Assembly: GCF_014649955.1 (NCBI RefSeq)
Contig: NZ_BMUA01000008.1
Coordinates: forward strand, 186,001 to 250,000
DNA length: 64,000 nt
Reading direction: 5' to 3'
From: Streptomyces violascens
GTDB taxonomy: Bacteria > Actinomycetota > Actinomycetes > Streptomycetales > Streptomycetaceae
This document shows positions 1 to 6,970 of the stretch, in pieces. Position 1 is the stretch's first letter, and each line of letters opens with the position of its first letter. The notes under the pieces are model-generated. The model was not told where the DNA came from. It worked only from the letters and a program-made list of their open reading frames with translations, and searched no databases. A program made the position numbers and the translations under genes.

Positions 1-1560
1 AAACGTGACGACCTGTACCTCCGCCCTGTCCGCCTCATCTGGGACGTCGTCGGCGGCATGGTCGCCGAGAACAAAGAGCTCCACCCCGTCCTCGTCCGAG
101 CCGAGATCGACCGCCTCGGCCGACTGCGCGAGGTCGACGGCGGCGCCCTCATCGACCGCCTCGGCACCGACTACATCACCCCCTCCATGGCCCCCGCGTT
201 CGCCGAACGCATCCGCGACGAGGCCCGCCTGCGCCGCCACCTCGAACACGCCACCGCCATCGAAGCCGCCATCCTCACCGGCACCGCCGACCCCGACCAC
301 CTCGACAAGCTCACCGCCAAGCAGACCGAGTACGAAGCCAGCCGCACCACCGCCGACAGCCCCACCCACCTCACCGGCGCCCTCCTCGACTGGGGCCCCT
401 TCTTCGCCACCGACTTCGGCGCCGTCGACCTCCTGCCCGGCCGCCTCCTCGCCCCCGGCCAACAGATCACCGTCGTCGGCGACGGCAAGGCCGGCAAGTC
501 CCTCCTCGTCCAGGAGTGGCTGTGGCGCATGGCCACCGGCCAGAGCTGCCTCGGTGACCGGCCGCAGCCCGCCGTGCCGGTGCTGTACGTCGACGCCGAG
601 AACGGACACCAGGACATTCAGGAACGCTTCGTGTCGTACGGCGGCGGCCCCGGCCGCATGGGCCTCATGTCGTACGCCAGCTTCCCGCCGATCCGCCCCC
701 TCGACACCGCGGGCGGCGGGCAAGACCTCCTCGCCCTGGTGCGGGACTGCGAGGCCCAACTCGTCTGCCTCGACACCGTGTCCCGCTTCATCTCCGGCCC
801 CGAGAACGACGCCGACACCTGGCTCTCCCTCTACCGCCACACCCTGCTCCCCCTCAAGCGCGCCGGCGTCGCCTCCGTACGCCTCGACCACATGGGCAAG
901 GACGGCGAGCGAGGCGCCCGCGGCTCCTCCGCCAAGACACAAGACGTCGACCACGTATGGGAGCTGCGCGCACAGGGCGGCGGGAACCTGCTGCTGCGCC
1001 GCACCCACACCCGTACCGGCATCGGCCCCGAACAGTTCGCGCTGGTGCGCCAGGCCCGCAGGGACGGCGACCGCTACATGCCCGGCTGCACCCGCCACAT
1101 CCTCATGACCTACGAGCACCTCGAACAGAACATCGTCGGCTCCGACGAGCAGATCATCCTCGCCCTCGACGGCGCCGGCGTCCCCCTCGACGCGGGCAAC
1201 CGGGTCGTCAAGGCCAAGCTCGCCGAGCTCCAGATCCCCGCCGGATCCGACAAGATCGCCCGCGTAGTCAAGGCCCGCCAAAACAGGGCCAAATCGGACA
1301 GCGCTCGGCGTTCCCCGGAACGTTCCCCCGACCCCTTCCAAGAGACGTTCCCCGGGAACGTTCCCCGGAACGCGTCAAGGGACGGTAAAGCCCCAGCTCA
1401 AACGTTCCCCGGTAACACCGAGGGAACGTCAGGAACGCCCCCCGTTCCCCCCGTTCCCCCCTCGAAGAGGGGGGAACGGGGAGGGAACGCCAGGAACAGC
1501 CACACCAACAACCCCCCTCTGCGACATCTGCAACCACCCCCTCAGCCGCGACTGGGCTGA
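1..1560 (+). CDS. Replication protein: DnaB-N-like segment fused to RepA-type AAA ATPase (5' partial)
   Basis: The frame is open from base 1, so the start lies left of the window. The first about 80 residues resemble the end of a DnaB N-terminal domain, with the charged RIRDEARLRRHLEHA helix. A RepA/RecA-type ATPase follows, with Walker A GDGKAGKS (nt 478-501), a hydrophobic strand LVCLDT as Walker B, and a DHMGKDGERGARGSSA stretch typical of RSF1010 RepA-like helicases. The likely role is replicative helicase or helicase loader for the phage. The last about 80 residues are low-complexity Pro/Gly/Arg because this DNA carries a repeat array. A C-x2-C...H-x2-C zinc-finger-like tail is encoded in the +1 frame just past a C6 run at 1512-1517, so the natural C-terminus may be frameshifted away. 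Confidence 0.8.
   Translation, partial: KRDDLYLRPVRLIWDVVGGMVAENKELHPVLVRAEIDRLGRLREVDGGALIDRLGTDYITPSMAPAFAERIRDEARLRRHLEHATAIEAAILTGTADPDHLDKLTAKQTEYEASRTTADSPTHLTGALLDWGPFFATDFGAVDLLPGRLLAPGQQITVVGDGKAGKSLLVQEWLWRMATGQSCLGDRPQPAVPVLYVDAENGHQDIQERFVSYGGGPGRMGLMSYASFPPIRPLDTAGGGQDLLALVRDCEAQLVCLDTVSRFISGPENDADTWLSLYRHTLLPLKRAGVASVRLDHMGKDGERGARGSSAKTQDVDHVWELRAQGGGNLLLRRTHTRTGIGPEQFALVRQARRDGDRYMPGCTRHILMTYEHLEQNIVGSDEQIILALDGAGVPLDAGNRVVKAKLAELQIPAGSDKIARVVKARQNRAKSDSARRSPERSPDPFQETFPGNVPRNASRDGKAPAQTFPGNTEGTSGTPPVPPVPPSKRGERGGNARNSHTNNPPLRHLQPPPQPRLG
1310..1497. repeat. Iteron-like GTTCCCC / GGGGAAC array
   Basis: GTTCCC(C) occurs in direct orientation at 1310, 1322, 1347, 1360, 1404, 1444 and 1453. 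The inverse (G)GGGAAC or GGAAC occurs at about 1354, 1422, 1432, 1471, 1483 and 1493. Some copies form palindromes, such as GTTCCCCGGGAAC at 1347-1359. The array lies inside the 3' end of the replication gene, where phage and plasmid origins often sit, so it is an origin candidate. That role is inferred. Confidence 0.6.
1449..1481. repeat. Perfect 15-bp inverted repeat with 3-nt loop
   Basis: CCCCGTTCCCCCCTC (1449-1463) pairs perfectly with GAGGGGGGAACGGGG (1467-1481) around a GAA loop. It uses the same GTTCCCC unit as the surrounding array. It could be an origin hairpin or an intragenic RNA structure. It lacks a following U-tract. Confidence 0.6.
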
Positions 1561-1732
1561 CCGCGGATACGCCGTACACCTCGGCTGCGACCCCGCCACC
1601 GGCAGCCACCCCGACAGACCCACCCACCCCACCGACCACCCCAACACCGACGTCGCCTGACCCCGGACAACCACATCCCACGGCAACGAGACACCCCGTC
1701 TCGCCGCCTCTCCCCGCGTAAGGACACCCGCC

Positions 1733-2161
1733 ATGTACCCGACCCTGTTCCGCACCCCCGGTGTCGCCCGGTTCGCCGAGGCCGTTGACGCTGAGCGTCA
1801 GGCTCAGCTCATCAAGTGGGGCGAGCAGCGCCACCCCAACGGCACCGGCGGCGCCCTGGACCAACGGGCCGCGCGCGACGCCCGCACGGCGTGCCAGTAC
1901 GCCGCCGAGAGGGGTGTCGTCACGTGGCGGGACATCCTCGGTGAGGAGGTCGCCGAGGCCTTCGCCGAGTCCGACCCCGCCGCGCTGCGGGCCGAGCTGG
2001 TTCAGGTCGCTGCGGTGTGCGCCGCGTGGATCAGCGACCTAGACCAGCGCGTCTACCCGTGCGCCCACTGCGGCGAAGAGATCGCCGTCGACCCCGCCCG
2101 GTGGACGTGGTTCGGGCCGGTGCCGGAGCCGGGCCAGCCGTCGAACCTCGCGCCCCGCTAG
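1733..2161 (+). CDS. MazG-like / zinc-ribbon phage protein, interrupted by an in-frame TAG
   Basis: This 142-aa product has a helical N-terminal half with KWGEQRHPNGTG and LGEEVAEAF...LRAELVQVAAV, resembling MazG-like nucleotide pyrophosphohydrolase helices with their EExxE pattern. It then has CAHCGEEI, half of a zinc ribbon. The TAG at 2159-2161 is followed in the same frame by HFDRDEC and 30 codons in all, ending at TAA 2249-2251. The second half of the zinc site therefore lies behind the stop. The next gene's ribosome-binding site (AGGAG, from 2251) directly follows the downstream stop, which suggests the gene originally ended at 2251. Confidence 0.7.
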   Translation: MYPTLFRTPGVARFAEAVDAERQAQLIKWGEQRHPNGTGGALDQRAARDARTACQYAAERGVVTWRDILGEEVAEAFAESDPAALRAELVQVAAVCAAWISDLDQRVYPCAHCGEEIAVDPARWTWFGPVPEPGQPSNLAPR

Positions 2162-2262
2162 CACTTCGACCGCGACGAGTGCCGTGTGGCGGGCGGCGAG
2201 CAGCCGCGCGCGCCGCGCCTCGACCCTCCTGCCCCCGACTACAACGCGTAAGGAGCACCACC

Positions 2263-2472
2263 GTGTTCGAGTACACCGACGTCTACGGCAGGCGCCTCGC
2301 CATCTCGCCGGACGTTGACGCGTCCGGCGCCCCGGTCCTCTGCCTCTCCGTGTCGACCGGTCGCGCAGTGCTGACCGTTCAGGTGGCGGCGGGGCGCACC
2401 GAGGAGGTCGTCGCGGGCATCCGCGGCACCGTCCGCCAGCCTGGAGCAGCTGCCGCGGGGAGCGCGTCGTGA
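2263..2472 (+). CDS. Small phage protein, function unknown
   Basis: The product has 69 aa and starts at GTG 2263 behind AGGAG with a good spacer. It begins FEYTDVYGRRLAIS and looks like a small beta-rich protein. I do not recognise a family function. Its stop overlaps the next gene's GTG (GTGA), so the two are translationally coupled within the early operon. Confidence 0.6.
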   Translation: MFEYTDVYGRRLAISPDVDASGAPVLCLSVSTGRAVLTVQVAAGRTEEVVAGIRGTVRQPGAAAAGSAS

Positions 2473-2816
2473 GCGGCTTCTGGCGCCGCTTCCTGGCGGC
2501 CCTCACGCACAGTGGCCCCGGCTACGACACGACCCCGCCGCGCCTGCCTGCACCCCGAGGGGGTGACGCGCCGGCTGAACTCCCCCGCCGCTTCCAACTG
2601 CTGCGCCACCGTGACGTGTCCGGGATCTCCGGCACCGGCGTCGTTGCCCTCGGCGTGTGCTGGCCCGACGGGACTGCCTCGGTGCGCTGGCTCGGCGACC
2701 GGCCGTCGATCGTGTTCTGGGACCGGGGCGGCATGGCCGACGCCGAGCACGTTCACGGGCATGGCGGGGCCACCGAGGTTGTGTGGCTGGATCCGGCCGA
2801 GGAGCAGCCGTCGTGA
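2469..2816 (+). CDS. Small phage protein, function unknown
   Basis: The 115-aa product starts at GTG 2469, overlapping the previous stop. The N-terminus is basic (GFWRRFLAAL). The centre has a strand-rich stretch GVVALGVCWPDGTASVRWLGD, which gives no clear family. It overlaps the next start by GTGA. Confidence 0.6.
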   Translation: MSGFWRRFLAALTHSGPGYDTTPPRLPAPRGGDAPAELPRRFQLLRHRDVSGISGTGVVALGVCWPDGTASVRWLGDRPSIVFWDRGGMADAEHVHGHGGATEVVWLDPAEEQPS

Positions 2817-2911
2817 TCTACCTCTGTCTCGCCGTGTACATCGCGCTCGTCTCCATCGGCACGGCGCTGGTCGCCGTCGACCTCAACCCGCCACGGAAGG
2901 ACCACCGATGA
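2813..2911 (+). CDS. 32-aa single-span membrane peptide
   Basis: It starts at GTG 2813 inside the previous stop (GTGA) and ends overlapping ATG 2908. About 25 hydrophobic residues (IYLCLAVYIALVSIGTALVA) precede a charged tail NPPRKDHR. The size, overlaps and hydrophobicity support a real small membrane protein. Its function is unknown. Confidence 0.5.
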   Translation: MIYLCLAVYIALVSIGTALVAVDLNPPRKDHR

Positions 2912-3099
2912 CCCGTCGTGAGCCCACGATCCACAACCCCGCCCTCATGATCCAGTGCCCGCGCTGCGACTGTGTGGCCGGCGCCCCCTGCCTCGACACC
3001 CGGGGCTCCCGTCTCCGCGACGGCCGGGTGCACCTCGCCCGCACCGCCGCTCACCGCCGCCGCGAGGCTGCACGCAAGCCGCGGGAGGCCGGCCGATGA
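2908..3099 (+). CDS. Small zinc-finger protein
   Basis: The 63-aa product starts at ATG 2908, overlapping the previous stop (ATGA). It carries CPRCDCVAGAPC followed by a Gly/Arg stretch and VHLARTAAHRRR. This is the short CPxCxxxxGxPC...VHxxR zinc-finger type common in actinophages and Streptomyces. It may bind nucleic acid, although the exact role is unknown. Confidence 0.65.
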   Translation: MTRREPTIHNPALMIQCPRCDCVAGAPCLDTRGSRLRDGRVHLARTAAHRRREAARKPREAGR

Positions 3100-3203
3100 C
3101 GACCGCGCTCACCGTCGTGCTCTGGCTCGCCGCAGCCAACCTCTCCGCTTCGCTCTTCGCCCTCGGCTACGCCCTGTTCCAGTCCTGGAAGGACCGCTGC
3201 TGA
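3096..3203 (+). CDS. 35-aa single-span membrane peptide
   Basis: It starts at ATG 3096 (ATGA overlap) and ends at TGA 3201-3203, overlapping the next ATG. It is nearly all hydrophobic (ALTVVLWLAAANLSASLFAL) with a short charged C-terminus WKDRC. It is the second such mini membrane protein in this operon, and its function is unknown. Confidence 0.5.
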   Translation: MTTALTVVLWLAAANLSASLFALGYALFQSWKDRC

Positions 3204-3625
3204 TGACCGCCGCCCCGTACCGGGTCCTCGTCACCGGCTCGCGCGACTGGCGCGACGAGCAGCGTGTACGCCGTGAACTCGCCTGCGCCTGGCAGGAGTC
3301 CGGCCGCCCGATAGTCGTCGTGCACGGCGCGTGCGACACCGGCGCCGACCGGCACGCCGCCCTGTGGGTCCGCGACTGCCGCGCCACGCTGCTCGGCGGC
3401 GTCACCGACGAGCCCCACCCCGCCGCCTGGAAGCAGGGTCCGGGCGCCGGCCCTGCCCGCAACCGGCTGATGGTCGACTCCCGCCCGTCCCTGTGCCTGG
3501 CGTTCATCGCGCCGTGCACCAAGTGGAACTGCACCCGGCCGGACGTGCACGGCAGTCACGGGGCGTCACAGTGCGCCGCCTATGCCGAGGTGCGCGGCAT
3601 CACTACCAGGAGGTTTACGCCATGA
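3203..3625 (+). CDS. SLOG-family (DUF2493 / YspA cpYpsA-like) protein
   Basis: The 140-aa product begins YRVLVTGSRDWRDE and continues with VVVHGACDTGADRHAALW, then HPAAWKQGPGAGPARNRLM. These are the nucleotide-binding hallmarks of the DUF2493/SLOG Rossmann-like fold. The C-terminus has Cys/His residues (CTKWNC, DVHGSHG, QC). SLOG proteins are proposed to bind nucleotide-derived ligands, and phage homologues are common. The start overlaps the upstream stop (TGATG). Confidence 0.75.
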   Translation: MTAAPYRVLVTGSRDWRDEQRVRRELACAWQESGRPIVVVHGACDTGADRHAALWVRDCRATLLGGVTDEPHPAAWKQGPGAGPARNRLMVDSRPSLCLAFIAPCTKWNCTRPDVHGSHGASQCAAYAEVRGITTRRFTP

Positions 3626-3868
3626 CCCGACTCGAACGCGCCCGCATGATCCTGCTGTTCGCCACCTGGGTCGGGCTGCTCGCCGTGGCGTGCGTCTACG
3701 CGCAGGCCGCTGTGTGGCCCGTGGCGGCCCTGCTGGGGATGGGGGCGGTGGTCTTGCGCCGACGCCGCTCTGAACGCCCAGGAGAAGGCCAGAGAGCTGC
3801 ACGCTGCGTGCGTCCAGCTGGGGCAGCAGGATCTCGACGCGCGAGGACTCGACGGGGAGGTCCGGTGA
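3622..3868 (+). pseudogene. Disrupted small membrane protein gene
   Basis: The ATG frame from 3622 encodes a membrane segment (MILLFATWVGLLAVACVY) to about 3755. A coherent C-terminus then appears in a different frame: ADAALNAQEKARELHAAC... through DGEVR, with TGA at 3866-3868. That stop overlaps a GTG (3865) in the GTGA manner seen across this operon. A 1-nt indel between about 3735 and 3760, possibly at the G5 run, would reconnect the halves. The intact start frame instead runs on to 4098 as junk. Confidence 0.4.
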
Positions 3869-4006
3869 CTCGCCCCGCTCTCCTCCTCGCCTGCACCCTC
3901 ATCACGGGCAGGCGAGTACTGCGAGGCGCGGTGGCCCAACCATGGGCGGGAGTATGCGAACGACCGCCGAACGCAGTCCGATCCATACACGGGAGCCCAG
4001 GGCTAA
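3865..4006 (+). pseudogene. Disrupted short phage gene
   Basis: GTG 3865 (GTGA overlap) starts a short hydrophobic leader, TRPALLLACTLITG. A coherent tail, GEYCEARWPNHGREYANDRR to TAA at 4004-4006, lies in another frame from 3911. The tail resembles the end of small actinophage proteins. A frameshift or small deletion near 3905-3911 is the simplest reading. Confidence 0.3.
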
Positions 4007-4315
4007 ATCCTCCTGTCGAGGCCGTCGGATCAATTCCCAATTATTCTGCTGGTGGGGTTAGTTCACGCCACTTGCAGCGAGGGGAAGACCCACCATAGAG
4101 CCACCGCGATGAGCGCTAGGGGCAGCCGACTTTCCGGCGCAGCAGGCGATTCAGCACCTACCGAGGCGGCGCAAATATGGGTAATCCGGGCGTCGCGTTT
4201 CAGTCAAGGCAGGTTAAACATGTTGCTCGTCATGAGGAGTTCAGCGAGTCTTCCCTTTGTCACCGCCCATCGGACACATGTTCGACTCGGGCTAATTCAA
4301 GGGGAGGGGCATTTC
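4007..4315. other. Gene-free stretch upstream of the cargo genes
   Basis: No convincing gene is seen. The stretch is visibly more A+T-rich than its flanks. It contains an imperfect hairpin, TGGTGGG (about 4050) with CCCACCA (about 4089), and it ends with GGGGAGGGG before ATG 4316. It probably holds the promoter of the cargo unit and marks a compositional boundary. Confidence 0.4.
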
Positions 4316-4711
4316 ATGTTCAAGAAAGCCGTAACCGTAGCCGCGCTGACCGGCGCGTTGGCATTGACAGGCGGGACAGCGTTCGCTTTCGGGGGAGCCA
4401 GTACCTCGCTCAGCAACGGAACTCTAAGCGTCTACGCCGACGACGGTTGCAACGTCTCCGGAAATTGCAGCCTGTTCTACTCCCAGACCAGCTACAAGAA
4501 GACGGGCGGCTCCAGCGTCTCCATTCAGCTGGCCGTGTGGACGGACAACCGACTTCGCAAGACGGACGCGATGACCGTCTCCTCCGGCCAGACGAAGACC
4601 AACAGTTGGGGTGGAATCGCCAAGTCTGAGTCTTCGTCCACCTGTAACATCACCGGCTACATGGTTGCGAGCACGGGCAAGTACTACACGCCGCCCGTAT
4701 CCGTCTGCTAG
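4316..4711 (+). CDS. Small secreted protein (lysogen cargo)
   Basis: The 131-aa product starts at ATG 4316 after a strong GGGGAGGGG. It has a classic Sec signal peptide (MFKKAVTVAALTGALALTGG...AFA, cleavage near 27). The mature part is Ser/Thr/Gly-rich with about four cysteines, including the C-terminal residue, suggesting disulfide bonds. It matches no phage structural family I know. Its position within the early region, with its own leader, suggests a moron expressed in the lysogen. Confidence 0.65.
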   Translation: MFKKAVTVAALTGALALTGGTAFAFGGASTSLSNGTLSVYADDGCNVSGNCSLFYSQTSYKKTGGSSVSIQLAVWTDNRLRKTDAMTVSSGQTKTNSWGGIAKSESSSTCNITGYMVASTGKYYTPPVSVC

Positions 4712-4782
4712 TTCCGGAAGCCGTTGCGGCTGGAGGGTGACTTGTTCCCTCCAGCCGCAGCTCCCCACGAAAAGGCCACACT

Positions 4783-6039
4783 GTGATCAAAGCGTCTATC
4801 GGGGCGGTACCGGGGCTCATCCTGTCGTTCCTGATCCTGGCTGCCGTACTCGCTGGAACCACGGCACTCATATCTCGGGCACGAAAGAAGCCACTACTCC
4901 TTCCCGTGCTGCTGGCCATCTGCATGGCGGGCGTATCCACGGTGACCTTGCTCCCGAGCGGCGCCGGCACACCAGTTGGCCAGTGCGACACAGGCCTTCC
5001 GGGCCATGTACTCACGTCGTCGAGCTCCCTCCTCAACATCGGCTTGTTCGCCCCTGGGGCCGCACTGAGCACGCTGCTGTTCCGCCGGCCCGCAACGACG
5101 GCTGCCACATTTGTGGTCTTCAGCGGATTGATCGAATTCATCCAATCCGTCACGCCGTTGGGCCGTTCGTGCAGCGTCACCGACGTCACAGCCAATTCGA
5201 TAGGCGCGCTTCTCGGTGTCGCGGGCGCCACGGTGTGGCTGCGGATGAATGATCGCCCTCTCCGTCGACCGCTACGCGACCTTGCCTGGGCTGCAGGGAT
5301 CGCACTCGTCGGCTCGGCAGCACTGGCCGGTGGCTTCAACTCCCAGGTGAAGGGCATCAATGTCGTCGCGATCGACGACTCCCGTCAGGCCTTCGGCGAT
5401 GCCACTGACGGCTCCGACGCCTGGCTGTCCTCCGAGGCGGAGGCCGTGTTCGGACCCGGCACACACGCCACCGAGACGTCCGCGGAGAAGGACGGGAGCC
5501 GATGGAAGATCAGCGCTACGACGAACCGCGGAACGATTTCAGGCTGGTGGCCGGACCGAACCCTTGAGAAAGCCTGGGCTTCCAACAACCGTGGCGACAC
5601 TGGCAAGCTGAGCGGGGCCCAAGCGGGCCAAGTCGCCCGCACCTTCGCCGAAAAGCACTTCCCCGACAGCCTCGCAGGAAGCGATCAGACGATCCGTACC
5701 CTTGGCGACGGGTCCGATGCTGCATACCTGGTGACCTACCGCCGCCACCGCCACGGCGTCATGATGCCCATGCGGCTCGACTTCACGATCACCAAGACCG
5801 GCCGAATGATCGGTTTCACTTCCAAGGCGGTCAAGGACCCTGCCCTGCCTCAGGCGACCGTCACGGAGAACACCGCGCGAGCGCAGGCGGCAAAGGCCGC
5901 CGGCGCCAAGACGACGAGCGCTCAGCTCCTCGCCCAGCAAGTGGGCGGCCAATGGCGCCCCGTCTGGCTGGTAGGTGCGAACAACGCCGACGTGTGGCTC
6001 GACGGCGTCACCGGTCAGAAGGTCACGCCCGACAAGTAG
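4783..6039 (+). CDS. VanZ-like membrane protein with extracytoplasmic domain
   Basis: The 418-aa product starts at GTG 4783. The first about 190 residues hold several membrane spans and the VanZ signature GLIEFIQ...RSCSVTDVTANSIGALLG. The second half (about 200-418) is soluble, with YLVTYRRHRHGVMMPMRLDFTI and NADVWLDGVTGQKV, resembling PepSY-like or secreted-domain strands. VanZ proteins are linked to teicoplanin tolerance, but many homologues have unknown roles. It follows the secreted protein gene by 71 nt and ends in a strong terminator, so the two form a cargo operon. Confidence 0.7.
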   Translation: MIKASIGAVPGLILSFLILAAVLAGTTALISRARKKPLLLPVLLAICMAGVSTVTLLPSGAGTPVGQCDTGLPGHVLTSSSSLLNIGLFAPGAALSTLLFRRPATTAATFVVFSGLIEFIQSVTPLGRSCSVTDVTANSIGALLGVAGATVWLRMNDRPLRRPLRDLAWAAGIALVGSAALAGGFNSQVKGINVVAIDDSRQAFGDATDGSDAWLSSEAEAVFGPGTHATETSAEKDGSRWKISATTNRGTISGWWPDRTLEKAWASNNRGDTGKLSGAQAGQVARTFAEKHFPDSLAGSDQTIRTLGDGSDAAYLVTYRRHRHGVMMPMRLDFTITKTGRMIGFTSKAVKDPALPQATVTENTARAQAAKAAGAKTTSAQLLAQQVGGQWRPVWLVGANNADVWLDGVTGQKVTPDK

Positions 6040-6060
6040 GTCCGATCGGCCCTCGATCGA

Positions 6061-6103
6061 GACTCGCCCCTCCCGCCCCCGTCCCAGGCGGGAGGGGCGA
6101 GTC
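6061..6103 (+). terminator. Rho-independent-type hairpin after the VanZ-like gene
   Basis: A perfect 17-bp stem is formed by GACTCGCCCCTCCCGCC (6061-6077) and its complement at 6087-6103 with a 9-nt loop. It lies 21 nt after the stop. There is no long U-tract, as is usual in Streptomyces. Confidence 0.75.
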
Positions 6104-6122
6104 TCTGCGGCCACTCGTCATG

Positions 6123-6147
6123 GCGGAGACGCTGCCCGAATGGATCG
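6123..6147. repeat. 25-bp direct repeat, copy 1
   Basis: The 25-bp string starting GCGGAGACGCTGCC is repeated exactly at 6923-6947, 800 bp away. In both copies one frame reads AETLPEWI. Here it follows an ATG at 6120, giving a 14-codon ORF to 6164. The two copies bracket the DUF3761 gene. Confidence 0.7.
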
Positions 6148-6178
6148 CTACTCACACTGCGTGAGCTGTGCATGCGCG

Positions 6179-6206
6179 AGCCCCCGCCCAGGGTCGGGCG
6201 GGGGCT
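6179..6206. terminator. GC-rich hairpin
   Basis: AGCCCCCGCCC (6179-6189) pairs with GGGCGGGGGCT (6196-6206). Nearly the same stem recurs at 7502-7528, so this looks like a reused bidirectional terminator module. Confidence 0.55.
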
Positions 6207-6391
6207 GACGCGTGCTCAGGGTCAGTCTGTTGGTCCGGCGGGAGTCGGTATGCGAGGTACCCCGCGAGGCGCCGCGCCTTCACGTCCCAGTCGTGTGCGG
6301 CGTCGGCCATCCTCTTGACGGTCAGGCCAGCGCATCGCCTTCTGCCCGACATGGCGAACGTGACATCATGACCCCGACCTTGGGAGGGGAC

Positions 6392-6892
6392 ATGGCAAAT
6401 GGCCATGGTGCGCGCGCAGCCGGCATCACGGTCGCGGTATCCGTTCTCAGTGGTGTGGTGATCATCGCGCTAGGCGGAGCGCAGCCTTATGCCGCCAGCA
6501 CTGACGACCAGCCGCAGGCGGCCTACAGCGCACCTCCGGCCGCGCCAACGCCGAAACCGTCGTACACCTGCCCCGACGACAGTCGGGTGGACGACGTCAT
6601 CTGGTGCATAGGCAGGACATCGACGCGGTCACCCGCGGCCCCTCCTCCGCGTGCTACCTACAGCCCCCGGTACACGCCTGACCCGGACTCGGCGCCGCCC
6701 GTGGTGTCCAGCGTCCCGGCCGGTGGGGGCTCCCTGTGCGGCGACGGTACGTTCTCGGGGGCATCGGGGCAGGGCGCCTGTTCGTGGCATAAGGGGGTCG
6801 TGAAACCGCCGAAGGTACCCAAGCTGCCGAAGGCGCCGCCCCTGAAGTTGCCCAAGGCCCCGCCGCACATCAAGGTGCCTAAGCTTCGTTGA
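6392..6892 (+). CDS. Secreted/anchored Pro-rich protein with DUF3761-like domain
   Basis: The 166-aa product starts at ATG 6392, preceded by GGGAGGGG; ATG 6368 is a weaker alternative. A hydrophobic N-terminal segment (ITVAVSVLSGVVIIALGG) exports or anchors it. A Pro-rich middle follows, then CGDGTFSGASGQGACSWHKGV, matching the short DUF3761 pattern, and a PKVPKLPKAPP-type basic repeat tail that could bind wall polymers or DNA. It is flanked by exact 25-bp repeats 800 bp apart, which suggests it was inserted or exchanged as a unit. Confidence 0.6.
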   Translation: MANGHGARAAGITVAVSVLSGVVIIALGGAQPYAASTDDQPQAAYSAPPAAPTPKPSYTCPDDSRVDDVIWCIGRTSTRSPAAPPPRATYSPRYTPDPDSAPPVVSSVPAGGGSLCGDGTFSGASGQGACSWHKGVVKPPKVPKLPKAPPLKLPKAPPHIKVPKLR

Positions 6893-6922
6893 TGTTGCGA
6901 GCAGCGCTCCAGTACGACACTG

Positions 6923-6947
6923 CGGAGACGCTGCCCGAATGGATCGT
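6923..6947. repeat. 25-bp direct repeat, copy 2
   Basis: This is an exact copy of 6123-6147. It lies 31 bp after the DUF3761 gene and 24 bp from the end of the convergent membrane protein gene. No start codon precedes the AETLPEWI frame here. Confidence 0.7.
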
Positions 6948-6970
6948 CAGCCGCACCGGGGCTACGCCAG

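Noticed and set aside
5-1108. Long + strand frame with Ser/Pro/Thr-rich product beside the replication gene
   Set aside because: It is a shadow frame of the ATPase gene; it has no motifs and the biased composition expected from high-G+C codon positions.
4000-4100. Possible tRNA gene around an TGGTGGG...CCCACCA hairpin
   Set aside because: Arms are only about 45 nt apart in total and no anticodon or T-loop consensus is present.
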